The notes beneath the pieces were generated by a model, which searched no databases, was not told the origin of the DNA, and was given only the letters and a program-made list of their open reading frames with translations. Both the position numbers and the translations under genes were made by a program. From the NCBI RefSeq assembly GCF_000003605.2, contig NW_003116454.1:177222-211359 (forward strand): a stretch of 34,138 bases of DNA. The letters are read 5' to 3'. This document shows, in pieces, positions 18,201 to 27,525 of this stretch (position 1 is its first letter; every line of letters starts with the position of its first letter). Origin of the DNA: Saccoglossus kowalevskii. Its lineage: Eukaryota > Hemichordata > Enteropneusta > Harrimaniidae.

Positions 18201-20967
18201 ATGAAGTTCTGATAAATGTACATAAAAGCATTCATTGATACAACTTGTCACTGTATGTTTCATTTGGCAGCTTCTCTATTTAGACTGTTCGGTGAGGTCA
18301 GTAATTCAAACACCGTTGCCTACAGTCAAGATATTATACTAGATGCAGTCTATTATTGTGCTATGAATAGTAGACAAGTGAATCAGTCCGAAAGGCTGTG
18401 GGTGGGCCTTGCGTACGAATCAGACTGCGCATGAGAGTTTCCATAATGTTGTACTGAAGTCATGGAGACAGCCAATCAGTGATGACACAGAATTCTGTGT
18501 TATTTTCATCTTTATGTAGCAATTCACCAGGCCATTTTTGATATCACTTAGAAAGGGATTGTAAATGGCTGGATTTCGGGTTATCAAAATATTGGCGTAG
18601 AACATTACAAGGTGGAGCAAAGGGTCTGGCTGATCTCATTCAAATTCCAAATCAAACAGTGCTGAATGTTTCTGGTTATTTTTGTTTCAGAAAAACGTGT
18701 TGTATACCTTAGTAATTTTTGCATAATTGCCAATGTGTATATTAGTTGATTTTCTTGATTGTCAATGTAGAACTCTATATTTGACTGTATATCCATGGTC
18801 TGTCTTCCTTGACCATCATTTTACATTAGCATATGTAACACATGAAGATATTTGTAGATGCTTCAGGGGAGATACGTTACTTGCAATTCAGGCCCCGTCA
18901 GGCACACAGTTGGAAGTTCCTATACCCGAAATAGTAAGTATGACTTGGTTGTGTATCATTTGCATTGCAAATATGAAAACCTAGGTGTAATTAATGTACA
19001 TGGTGTTCCTTGTTTTCACTCTAGTGTAATTTCATATTTTGGACTAAAAAGTACCTCTTGGGTCACTATAATAATATATCATATTGGTGACACTGTGCAA
19101 TGTCGTCTTCTGCAATCCACTGACATTAGTCGGTGAAAGGAACTCTTCTAGTGATCTCGCTGTTGTCAAATTCATCAAGTATTTTGGGAGAACTGTTCTT
19201 TCAATCAGTGTATGATATGCAGTCGGGAGCATGGGCTGTTCTTGATAACAGTTTGCCATATTCTTGTGTAGCTCCAATGCTATCCTAGCCATGCAGAATT
19301 AAGCTATACACGTAAGGTCTGAATGTCAAATGCATTTTTTGAAATGTCTATTGAGTGTCTTTGCCCATTTCAAAGAATACAGATGTTTTATATATTGCCC
19401 CTTATAGATGCCAAGGTGTAAATTTAGAGAATTAAACTAGCTGCCCTCTCAAACTCTGTACAGTGATGATGATAGTACCACTGTATGTAATTTATTTAAC
19501 ATTTCCAATGTTTCCTATAGGGTCCCAATCAGCAAAAAAGATATCAAATTCATTTAAAGAGTTACAACGGTGCAATACACGTATTACTCGTCAACAAAGA
19601 CACAACAAGTAACAGTCCTGTCGTTGTACCTGTGCCGCCGCCAAACCTAAACCAAGCTGCCATAAACCAAGACATTCCAACACAGAAACCAGCAGTGCCC
19701 ATTGCCAGCAAGCTAGTCCCTGCCAGTGATCTCTCGTCTCTACAACCCGTGTCGGCGATAGCTGCCGCTGTAGCTGCTGCAGCCACATCCTCAAACCATG
19801 CTGCCATAGAGACGCTGAAAAAAATGGACGTTTCAAGTTCAAGTGAGTAACATTTTAATTCTTTATGCAGGTTTCTGGAACCAGTCAAAGAAGCAAGGAG
19901 TCCAGACATTTACGTGTACACATCAGGTGATTTTCCGTTTAACTGCGAGATCTTGCGAGATGCATGAAAGACGTGTGTCGAACGTCTGCCGCAAAAATCA
20001 AACTATTTGATTTTGAACTCGAATTTCTTTATTTCGTAGCTCACATTGACCAGCCGATCTTCGACAGAGGAATATTGCTTTTGAATACCATCACTTAATC
20101 AAAATTGTCTATCATCAAATGTGTACAGCACATTATTAAGCATGGAAATGCCCCCCAAAATATGTTTGCATTTGTTGAATCCCACGCAATGTTTGTCCTG
20201 TTTTTACGTTCGATTTCACGCATAACGCATGATTCTCGCAGTGAACAAAAAATGGTTTATTTTAAAACATGGCATAGAAGATTAGGAATGGTTTAGACTG
20301 GAATTAGGATAGGTGTTAATGATGGAAATATCTTGTTATTTTATCAAAAATTAAGTTATCAGGGTCATCAACATAAGTGTTTTGGTGTACAGTGTTTGTA
20401 GAAGCCTACAAAGATATTTCATGTGATGGAGATTTGAGATAACCTGTCACAGTCCATTAGTTTATGTAGACTTTATTCAATAAAATGGACTCATTATCTG
20501 GTGTTTCTTTCATCATTTTTATTATTGTTTTATATTTTCAGTGGGTGTAGACAGTTTAAATGATGTTCCAAGTGAGATGCTGTTTGATCCATCAAAAGAC
20601 AGCGCCATGGACGGTGAGCTTATTGATGAGCTCATGCAGTCAGAAAGTATGTATACACTACACTTTACTGCACACTCCTTTAGTACCTATATGGGAATGC
20701 ATCCAGTTAGAACTATCAAGCAATCTTTCATCCATCAATTGATTGAACTCTCTTCAATCGTCTGAATGACGATTGTTATTATCACTTACCATTTATATTG
20801 TCATAGGAACATAACGATAAACAAATGTTTTTTTGTTTGTTTTAATTTCAGTGTTTGCTCCACTACTACGACTGTCACCACCACCTGGCGACCATGATTA
20901 TTACTTTAATTTGGATGACAGTGAAGGAGTCTGTGATCTCTTTGATGTCCCAACGTTGTTGACTTGA
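12183..20967 (+). CDS. E2F5: E2F4/5-type transcription factor (complete, 7 exons, gene span)
   Basis: This DNA-binding factor pairs with DP proteins and recruits pocket proteins to repress or time cell-cycle genes. Joining 12183-12299, 13789-13898, 18030-18191, 18825-18933, 19521-19842, 20542-20646 and 20852-20967 gives 346 codons and TGA. Residues ~15-77 are the winged-helix DNA-binding domain with RRIYD (50-54) and [21 protein letters not shown]. Residues ~84-125 are the leucine-zipper dimerization region. The marked box spans ~130-205, with [11 protein letters not shown] and [19 protein letters not shown] proline/alanine-rich linker follows, then a C-terminal pocket-binding segment with [12 protein letters not shown] (330-341). 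The N terminus is short and lacks the cyclin-binding extension of E2F1-3, placing it in the E2F4/5 class. The exact vertebrate counterpart (E2F4 or E2F5) is not separable here. Confidence 0.95.
12300..13788 (+). other. E2F intron 1, 1489 bp
   Basis: GT-AG intron. It contains a TTAA-flanked CpG-rich element at 13489-13644, 144 bp before exon 2. The rest shows nothing recognisable. Confidence 0.75.
13489..13644. mobile_element. AGCGGG-family TTAA element, copy 1 (156 bp)
   Basis: Termini AGCGATGGAGTCATCACCTG and CAGGTGACGACCATCCCGCT are imperfect inverted repeats. TTAA is present on both sides (13485-13488 and 13645-13648). The interior includes ggactcaattcccgcgcgtg, shared with the copy at 24613-24740. 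CpG-rich and non-coding. Confidence 0.82.
13789..13898 (+). CDS. E2F5: E2F exon 2 (DNA-recognition helix)
   Basis: Acceptor catatag|GCTGCA, donor TGGAA|gtaagt, phase 0 in, phase 2 out. It encodes [20 protein letters not shown] and [22 protein letters not shown] is the DNA-contacting signature of E2F proteins. Confidence 0.95.
13899..18029 (+). other. E2F intron 2, 4131 bp, mostly one insertion
   Basis: GT-AG intron. A 3306-bp TTAA-bounded element (13926-17231) takes up most of it; without it the intron would be about 0.8 kb. The remaining part, 17236-18029, is AT-rich and featureless. Confidence 0.8.
13926..17231. mobile_element. 3.3-kb non-autonomous element with 16-bp TIRs and TTAA flanks
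   Basis: GGGGTTAGCATACGTT (13926-13941) and its exact reverse complement AACGTATGCTAACCCC (17216-17231) bound the segment. TTAA occurs immediately outside each end (13922-13925 and 17232-17235). TTAA target duplications with short inverted repeats are typical of piggyBac-type transposons. No ORF inside exceeds about 80 codons and none resembles a DDD transposase, so it looks non-autonomous or decayed. Its interior has more CpG than the surrounding intron, for example around 14640-15060 and 15480-15620. Confidence 0.78.
18030..18191 (+). CDS. E2F5: E2F exon 3 (dimerization zipper)
   Basis: Acceptor ttgttacag|AGGTGC. It encodes [20 protein letters not shown] and a heptad-rich [20 protein letters not shown], then NVTDDQENH. 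The exon ends ...CATAG at 18191, just before ATATCCTTT. The frame meets TGA at 18202 if not spliced there, and no GT donor lies between the conserved zipper and that stop. Confidence 0.93.
18192..18824 (+). other. U12-type AT-AC intron of the E2F gene
   Basis: The intron begins ATATCCTTT (18192-18200), the exact minor-class 5' splice site. It contains TTCCTTGAC (18805-18813), a consensus U12 branch site with the branch A at 18812, and ends in TTAC at 18824, 12 bases after that A. Splicing here joins CAT-AG|A-TTA-GCA to give [12 protein letters not shown], as in E2F proteins. Minor-class introns in E2F genes are known from other animals. Confidence 0.95.
18825..18933 (+). CDS. E2F5: E2F exon 4 (marked box, first half)
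   Basis: Starts after AC at 18824. It encodes [20 protein letters not shown] then [16 protein letters not shown], nearly the same as vertebrate E2F5/E2F4 marked boxes. Donor GAAATA|gtaagt, phase 0. Confidence 0.95.
18934..19520 (+). other. E2F intron 4, 587 bp
   Basis: GT-AG intron; no elements or conserved structures recognised. Confidence 0.7.
19521..19842 (+). CDS. E2F5: E2F exon 5 (marked box end and linker)
   Basis: Acceptor tttcctatag|GGT, donor TCAA|gtgagt, phase 0 in, phase 1 out. It encodes [20 protein letters not shown] and VLLVNKD, then a proline-rich (VPVPPPN) and alanine-rich (IAAAVAAAA) low-conservation linker. Confidence 0.92.
19843..20541 (+). other. E2F intron 5, 699 bp
   Basis: GT-AG intron; nothing recognised. 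A 63-codon ORF at 20105-20296 has no features. Confidence 0.7.
20542..20646 (+). CDS. E2F5: E2F exon 6
   Basis: Acceptor atattttcag|TGGGTG, donor TCAGAAA|gtatgt, phase 1 in and out. It encodes [20 protein letters not shown] and a region with [10 protein letters not shown], matching the E2F4/5 segment just before the pocket-binding tail. Confidence 0.92.
20852..20967 (+). CDS. E2F5: E2F exon 7 (transactivation and pocket-protein binding)
   Basis: Acceptor ttaatttcag|TGTTTG. It encodes [33 protein letters not shown] and PTLLT, then TGA at 20965-20967. [13 protein letters not shown] and EGVCDLFDV are the signature of the E2F4/5 C terminus, which binds p107/p130. Confidence 0.95.
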
Positions 20968-21154
20968 AGTTCTATTCCACTACAATTTGGATGGATTTAT
21001 AGGAACTTTTTGTATTCCATAATGACCATTTGGTTCTCACCGTCACTTCGAATGACAATCGTGACCTTTTGGTTGTGACCTCTGTAACATCACTTTTGAT
21101 ATGTGCCGAGATGACACCATCACTCGGGATTGATCGCTTCAAATGCTTATTTAG

Positions 21155-21330
21155 ATGAGATCATCATTTCCGATGTGTACCTTGATGACATCATTGCTTT
21201 TGGATGTGTACCTTGGTGACATTACTTTTGGATGGTTACCTGTTGACATTACTGTGGCTGCGTATCTTGATGACATCATTAATTTGGATGCTTACCTTGA
21301 TGACATCATCACTTTGGATGCTTATCATCA
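21155..21330 (+). repeat. Degenerate ~30-bp tandem repeat in the E2F 3' UTR
   Basis: About five or six units of the form GGATGYKTACCTTGATGACA followed by TCATTnnTTT. Most contain TGACATCA or TGACATTA. The unit is a near multiple of three, so one frame stays open, but the protein is only the repeat. Confidence 0.7.
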
Positions 21331-21782
21331 CATCTGTATATTTCTGTTACATGATTTATTTATGCCCTGACATTAATTTCTGAAAGATGTCAACTTTTCA
21401 GCTGTAGATGTGAACTGGCATATCCTCCCTACCTTTTTGGGGTGGGGCAGCCCTTGTACAAAGACTATACCAAATATCTTTCCATACTAACAAGTGCTAA
21501 TGTTTATACGTAAACTCATTTCCATTCTGCACATGATGCAGGATGTGTTCTGTTTTTGTACTAATCCTGTCTGTGGATTATGTCGTCATCCTGACTGGAT
21601 TATAATAAGCATATGTGTACAATGAACAGAGACCAAGCAATGAGAATTTATATTTCACTAAAGAAAACTTCCTTTTGGCAGCTACTACAGTTGTAGAGCA
21701 AGATTAGCAGTGCCCATATTTTCAAAATCATTTTCTGCATAAAAATATTGCATGCAGTTTGTTGTAGTATATACCGTATGTA

Positions 21783-21788
21783 AATAAA
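21783..21788 (+). terminator. Candidate polyadenylation signal of the E2F gene
   Basis: AATAAA, 816 bp after the stop. A second AATAAA near 22020 is the alternative. Confidence 0.45.
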
Positions 21789-22514
21789 AGTATCTGGGAA
21801 AGTGTTTTCTACCAGGGTGAGTGGAGAGGCCATAGATTCTCTTGAAATTGATTCCTGGAAAAAAGGTAGTATTTGAGACTTGTTTTGTTTGAGTCCAAGT
21901 GACACTGTACTCTATAATGGATTTCTATATTTAAGTTAAGACGATCTTACTGTAAATGTTTTAATTATTCACTGGCTTTTATATTTGCTGAAAAGTGAAA
22001 GTGTATAAATTAACTCAATTAAATAAAACTCATTGGTCAATATGGCGAAATTAATCCCAGGAAAAATTGCTTTTCCAGTACAGATACCGCTTCCCGTTAA
22101 AGGGAAAATTTGCTATTTCAACAAATTTTCTATATCATTTAACAGTTGGAACGAAACATCCATTCAATGAGTGTCAGCATAGATGTTCTGGATTATGCCA
22201 CGACTACCGCAGTGTGGCTTCATCCTACCAATACTGCTAATATCATAGCTGTTGAGCCACTTGTAGTCCAGAAAGGAAGCTTGCACAGAATGTAATATAG
22301 GAGTGTATTTATGAATACTATTAATTTTGTGTTTTATTCTTTATTTTGAACAACTTGTATTGTAATCAGAATTTTTTTTTTATTTCTACAATTTGAATTA
22401 CCTGAAATGTTGATTTAGCAACTTTTTTTTGGATCCAGAAAAAAGTAAAACTGTGTATTTAATTTGTTTGTATCTTGTATCTGTTAATAATCCACCCAAT
22501 TGAGATTAAAGGGT

Positions 22515-23387
22515 NNNNNNNNNNNNNNNNNNNNNNNNNNNNNNNNNNNNNNNNNNNNNNNNNNNNNNNNNNNNNNNNNNNNNNNNNNNNNNNNNNNNNN
22601 NNNNNNNNNNNNNNNNNNNNNNNNNNNNNNNNNNNNNNNNNNNNNNNNNNNNNNNNNNNNNNNNNNNNNNNNNNNNNNNNNNNNNNNNNNNNNNNNNNNN
22701 NNNNNNNNNNNNNNNNNNNNNNNNNNNNNNNNNNNNNNNNNNNNNNNNNNNNNNNNNNNNNNNNNNNNNNNNNNNNNNNNNNNNNNNNNNNNNNNNNNNN
22801 NNNNNNNNNNNNNNNNNNNNNNNNNNNNNNNNNNNNNNNNNNNNNNNNNNNNNNNNNNNNNNNNNNNNNNNNNNNNNNNNNNNNNNNNNNNNNNNNNNNN
22901 NNNNNNNNNNNNNNNNNNNNNNNNNNNNNNNNNNNNNNNNNNNNNNNNNNNNNNNNNNNNNNNNNNNNNNNNNNNNNNNNNNNNNNNNNNNNNNNNNNNN
23001 NNNNNNNNNNNNNNNNNNNNNNNNNNNNNNNNNNNNNNNNNNNNNNNNNNNNNNNNNNNNNNNNNNNNNNNNNNNNNNNNNNNNNNNNNNNNNNNNNNNN
23101 NNNNNNNNNNNNNNNNNNNNNNNNNNNNNNNNNNNNNNNNNNNNNNNNNNNNNNNNNNNNNNNNNNNNNNNNNNNNNNNNNNNNNNNNNNNNNNNNNNNN
23201 NNNNNNNNNNNNNNNNNNNNNNNNNNNNNNNNNNNNNNNNNNNNNNNNNNNNNNNNNNNNNNNNNNNNNNNNNNNNNNNNNNNNNNNNNNNNNNNNNNNN
23301 NNNNNNNNNNNNNNNNNNNNNNNNNNNNNNNNNNNNNNNNNNNNNNNNNNNNNNNNNNNNNNNNNNNNNNNNNNNNNNNNNNNNNNN
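22515..23387. other. Assembly gap, 873 Ns
   Basis: Unresolved bases. The ORFs spanning the gap are artefacts. Confidence 1.
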
Positions 23388-24612
23388 CGACTGATGAGTT
23401 TGCTATTCTCTACCACATATTGACGAGGCCCAATCTGTGTATACCAGCGCATAGTATCTAAATGGCTGTGGCCTGTTCATGAGACCTCGCGTTTTTAGAA
23501 CTGAAGGATGTTATTGCACAAGGTGATCGTGTCAGTTGTGAATATGGCCAACTTTACATCAAAGGATGATTTGTAGTTCACCTCATTTCTTCCCCATGTG
23601 AGTGTCTGAAATGATCGATGCTAGTCTCAAAGTAAAGACAAACAACAAATTGGGGTTAGTAAGTCCAAGCCCCTTCAAACCCCCATAAGATACTTCTCCC
23701 TAGGTTAAACCTTAGTATACCCATATTTACCACAAAATGCATAAAATCAACTAAATAGAGGGATAGAAAGAATAAGACTGTCCTGAAAATGCCAATCTCT
23801 AAAATTTCCATTGGCGTTAATATAGATAAATAGAGCACGCTCACAAACTTGAGCATTGTCTCCAGCCTGTTAGTCACATCTCTGGAACTGCAGACAACCC
23901 TCTCCCTGAATTGTGAGCTATTTAAGATTGTGTGACAAGACACACCAGATGGTCCACTAGTAGTGATGGTAGCCCCTCGATTGGCCAATACATACAAGGC
24001 CAGCAGTTTCATTGATGTGTTGGTTGACTCTGTTTCCCCCAAGAGTTGTCATCACTAACCAAAGCAAAGTGTATGTGAGAACATTTTAGTAGCTACAGCA
24101 TGTCAGAAACTAATGTGCAGTATGGCATGGTATTCATGTCGTGTACACCTATCTCTGCATTCAGTGATGTGGCAAACTAATTTATTGGTTCTGTCCAGAC
24201 TTTGAATTGATACTTGTTGGGATCTGCTATTTGGTGCCATTGAACCTGCTTCGAGTCTGCAATAGTGTTGTGGATTCTCAAGACGTTCCTTTCACTTGAG
24301 ATGGATATCATGCTGTACACAAAAAGACAATGTTGAATGGGTCTGATGTGCTGTTGGACACACTACTGAGGAGAGTATCACAAGTTGTGCAGTGTGGAAG
24401 ACATAAGATGGGAGTAGAATGGAGGTTTGTTGTAGATGCACAAGGTCACGTTGCGAGTCACAATTGGGTCATTGCGGTGTAGTAATACAAATTGCGTGCT
24501 TGATTGGTAACTCATCGGAAAGTAGACAAGAAGACCAAATGGCTATATCCAACAATTCAAACAGTATGAGATGAGACAGGGCACATTTAAAATCCAAGAG
24601 TCAAGTATTTAA
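23388..24612. other. Intergenic sequence, no supported gene
   Basis: It holds a 128-codon minus-strand ORF (23656-24042) with hydrophobic stretches near its end that matches nothing I recognise. Otherwise featureless. Confidence 0.55.
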
Positions 24613-24740
24613 AGCGGGGGAGTCGTCACCTGCGTGCGTCCGGTGGCCATAGCGTACCTATGAGCATTTGCGTTCTTAGCGTGTGTTATCATCGGTTGGG
24701 ACTCAATTCCCGCGCGTGCGCGGGTGACGACCCTCCCGCT
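24613..24740. mobile_element. AGCGGG-family TTAA element, copy 2 (128 bp)
   Basis: Termini AGCGGGGGAGTCGTCACCTG and GGTGACGACCCTCCCGCT are inverted repeats, with TTAA on both sides (24609-24612 and 24741-24744). The interior shares ggccatagcgt and gggactcaattcccgcgcgt with copy 1 in E2F intron 1. CpG-rich, including an alternating CGCGCGTGCGCG tract. Confidence 0.85.
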
Positions 24741-27074
24741 TTAAAAGACTCCTTGTCACATTGATTTGGGTGCTGGCTTGTACGAGTGTTTGTCCCAATA
24801 AGTCAGTGCCTCTAGCGACGAATTTCTTATATGATGTTATGATGTGTAGTTGATGTCATTAAATCCCGTCCCCCGCCATTTTTTTTATTGACGCTGGACG
24901 TGATTTTAAACGAATATCTACACTGCTCCGCAACGGCCTCACGACCTTTACACATTTACGTCACAGGGTCGCTTTGACGCCAAAAGTCTCTACATCTATA
25001 CGTGAAATGCATCATTTAGATGTATTAGTAAATTGAAATAATGAAAGAACTATACCTTAAATTTGTCAGTGTAATTTTAGTAAAAACCAACTGCTTTAAA
25101 GTGAATGACTTACTCTGAGCGAATACTCTCAGCTGGGTCAACTTGAAAGTACCTGCGTGGAATTAGCTTTATATTCATCTCATGTGCTTCATGTTTGGGA
25201 CATTCAACTCTTGTGATTTGAAAACAATACTAAACCATTTCTATAAATGTGTTTGAACATAGACCTTAGAAAACACTAGAGACGAAGATCTTCAGTTTCG
25301 TAAACAGATTGGGGGGGGGGGCAGAAAAACAACTTATTCGACATAAATGTATGTACTAGTATTTTGCCTATTTTTTTCATTTCACGAGAATAATTCAAAT
25401 GTCTGGTTATAACGAGGAAGTTTCTCGTTTTTGTTTCCTTGGCAATGATGAAAAACCTCATAAGTATTACGATATACAATGTACCACCATGCACCAGGGC
25501 AATATACTCTGTCGTCTCATAGGCTTATCTCCGCTCCGCTTGTGTTTACCCCCTATGGCGGAAATAATCGTTATGCCGGCGATGTTGTAAAAAACGAGAA
25601 TGTAATTTTCCTCTACGTTATGCCACAGTCTTTTGAGGACAAGAGTCGTTGTCATTTTGCTGCACATGTATTGTCGGTGTTGTGACCGAGACAACAAGAC
25701 GCATACACTGTTATAGCTGTCATGAATTAGTTTTCGCGTATCTGTTAACCGACTTAATTAGTTGATTATTAGCGAATTGATGTCTTATGTCTGTCATCGT
25801 TTAGGTCTATTTGAAGTTTTGGACGGAACTTGGCTCAGTGATTTGGAACTAATTACCAGATATCCGTCGCTATTCTGACTATCGATTTTGACAGTTGGTA
25901 TCCATAGTTATTAATGTAGTGAACGATTAATCAAAAGATATAACGTATTCAGTACTTAGTGTGATTGGCTTTATGATTGAAAGTTACGCCTTAGAGTCTT
26001 GTTATTGCTTTGTAATTGGTTAGAGTTTTGAAAATGAATAAAGAGAGTTTGAGTTGGTCTTGGCAAGTACTCTAGGATAGACGGAGTCGAGAGTGCAGTC
26101 CTGGAGAGCCTTGGGGCGAGTCTAAGCACAGTCTTGGGCGAGTCTTGGGTCAGCCTTGTGAAAGTCTTGGGGATTTTTTCCCCAGGGCGCTGTGTCTTAT
26201 AGAGTGCTCGATTGACCGACTAAGACGAGAGCTGAAACGTATTCCATTGTGTGTGTCTTATTTGACTGTAAAGTATAAGTGACTTTCCCGATCCCGTACC
26301 TCAAGGGGACGAGATATAGAGACGAGACAGACGAAGCAAATTACCTTCCCGGACCCAAAACGCCGCGAAACCACGGATAACACTGTTACTGCATTGCACA
26401 CATTACAGTTATAGTGACAGAATCCATACGTAATTGTGACGTCACATATACCGTATATATAATATGAACATGTTCAAGGAATTGAACAGGAAATTGGGAG
26501 CCGGCGGACATCCGTTGTAGCTCCATTGAAATATCGATGTGTTAAACTGGACTATACAGCGTCGTAGGTGAAGTGAAATGCCAATCATTTTTCTATAAGT
26601 ATCTAATTTTTTTTTTCATAACCATCAAAATCACGATAATTTGTTTACAGGGACAGTGGTACATATAATCTTATCTAAATTTTAAGACAGGCATTCTGCG
26701 TTTTGAAATTAATACATTCGTCTATTCAAAATACAGCCTCGCTTAGCGCTTACTTAGTCTGTATAGAGTGTGCATGCGTGTCACCAACACGTGGAATCAT
26801 AATAATAATAACTGTTGTAATAATAACTGTTTATGTCCACTCGTGTAACTAAAATGTTATTTAGTTCCATTATCACCCTGTGTTCTTCATGTCGGAGTTG
26901 TGTGCATCTGTGAGTTGTTACGATTGAACGCTACTGTATCACGCCACGCATGCGCGAGATATATGGTCTCATATAAACAAAAATGGCAACTTCATTTGAC
27001 TGTTGCGCAGATCAACGAGTAAAAACTGAGATTACCGAGCTTTAATGGGGTATTTTTAGGTGATTGGAAAGTAT
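24741..27074. other. Intergenic sequence with an LTR-like segment
   Basis: It includes an 11-G run (25311-25321). From about 25680 to 26400 a more GC-rich segment contains AATAAA (near 26037) followed by short GTCTTGGGCGAGTC-type repeats; it looks like a solo LTR, but its ends are undefined. No gene was recognised. Confidence 0.4.
25311..25321. repeat. Poly-G tract (11 G)
   Basis: Eleven consecutive G on the + strand. Confidence 0.95.
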
Positions 27075-27210
27075 CGAAGGAGTCACCGGCGGTAATTAGT
27101 GCAAGTCGCGCCCAGGTCAAACCTCATACTTGTTATTTTCAATGTTTTCAACTTTTTCAATGTTCATTAACACAAATATCGCACTTGCGCAGCGTGACGT
27201 CCACCGCCCT
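27075..27210. mobile_element. Diverged AGCGGG-family element, possible copy 3
   Basis: The right end GTGACGTCCACCGCCCT followed by TTAA (27211-27214) resembles the GTGACGACCCTCCCGCT-TTAA end of copies 1 and 2. The left end, near AAGGAGTCACCGGCG, resembles GGGGGAGTCGTCACCTGCG with a deletion. No left TTAA. Confidence 0.4.
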
Positions 27211-27228
27211 TTAACTTACATCTCTCAT

Positions 27229-27525
27229 TTAAGTTATTGGTAACTCGTATGGGTGAAACCAAGGGTACAATCCTCGCCTATCTCGCCCGTGAATGCAACC
27301 AAAGACGAACCAATTGTCTTTGACGGGATCTTCATCACTGGAATCATCATACTCGTAATGTCCTTTAATAAGCCATTTTCCGTAGTTTGCGTGACACCAT
27401 TCATGGCAATTTACGCACAATTACATGGCTCGAGCTTCGTTATCTGGAGGGCACCAAATTTCAAGATCAAAATGTTTAAAAAATTCATTATTAAACTGTA
27501 TGATTGAAACTAATGTGAAGGACAT
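27229..27525 (-). pseudogene. Cysteine-rich coding remnant with one in-frame stop
   Basis: Read on the minus strand from ATG at 27525, one frame gives 34 codons ending ...EIWCPPDNEARAM, then TAA (27423-27421), then 63 more codons starting LCVNCHEWCHANYGKW and continuing with an acidic YDDSSDEDP to a stop at 27229. Cys-X2-Cys and a WC..CH pattern on both sides of the single stop suggest a former zinc-binding protein, perhaps transposon-derived. I do not recognise the family. It could also be a chance ORF pair or, less likely, a sequencing error in a live exon. Confidence 0.35.

Larger units (their letters stand above)
20968..22514 (+). other. E2F 3' UTR and flank
   Basis: It carries a degenerate tandem repeat (21155-21330) and candidate AATAAA signals at 21783-21788 and near 22020. 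Sequence after about 22050 up to the gap is AT-rich with nothing recognised. Confidence 0.6.

Noticed and set aside
18192-18220. A GT donor for E2F intron 3 (for example at gaaGTTCTG)
   Set aside because: It lies after the in-frame TGA at 18202 and would destroy the conserved marked box; the AT-AC boundary fits exactly.
19562-19909. 115-codon minus-strand ORF rich in alanine
   Set aside because: Shadow of the alanine-coding E2F exon 5 on the opposite strand.
22475-23461. Long ORFs over the gap on both strands
   Set aside because: They consist of undetermined residues.
23656-24042. 128-codon minus-strand ORF
   Set aside because: No recognisable motif, no splice signals that fit, no support on either side; an ORF of this size can arise by chance in 34 kb.
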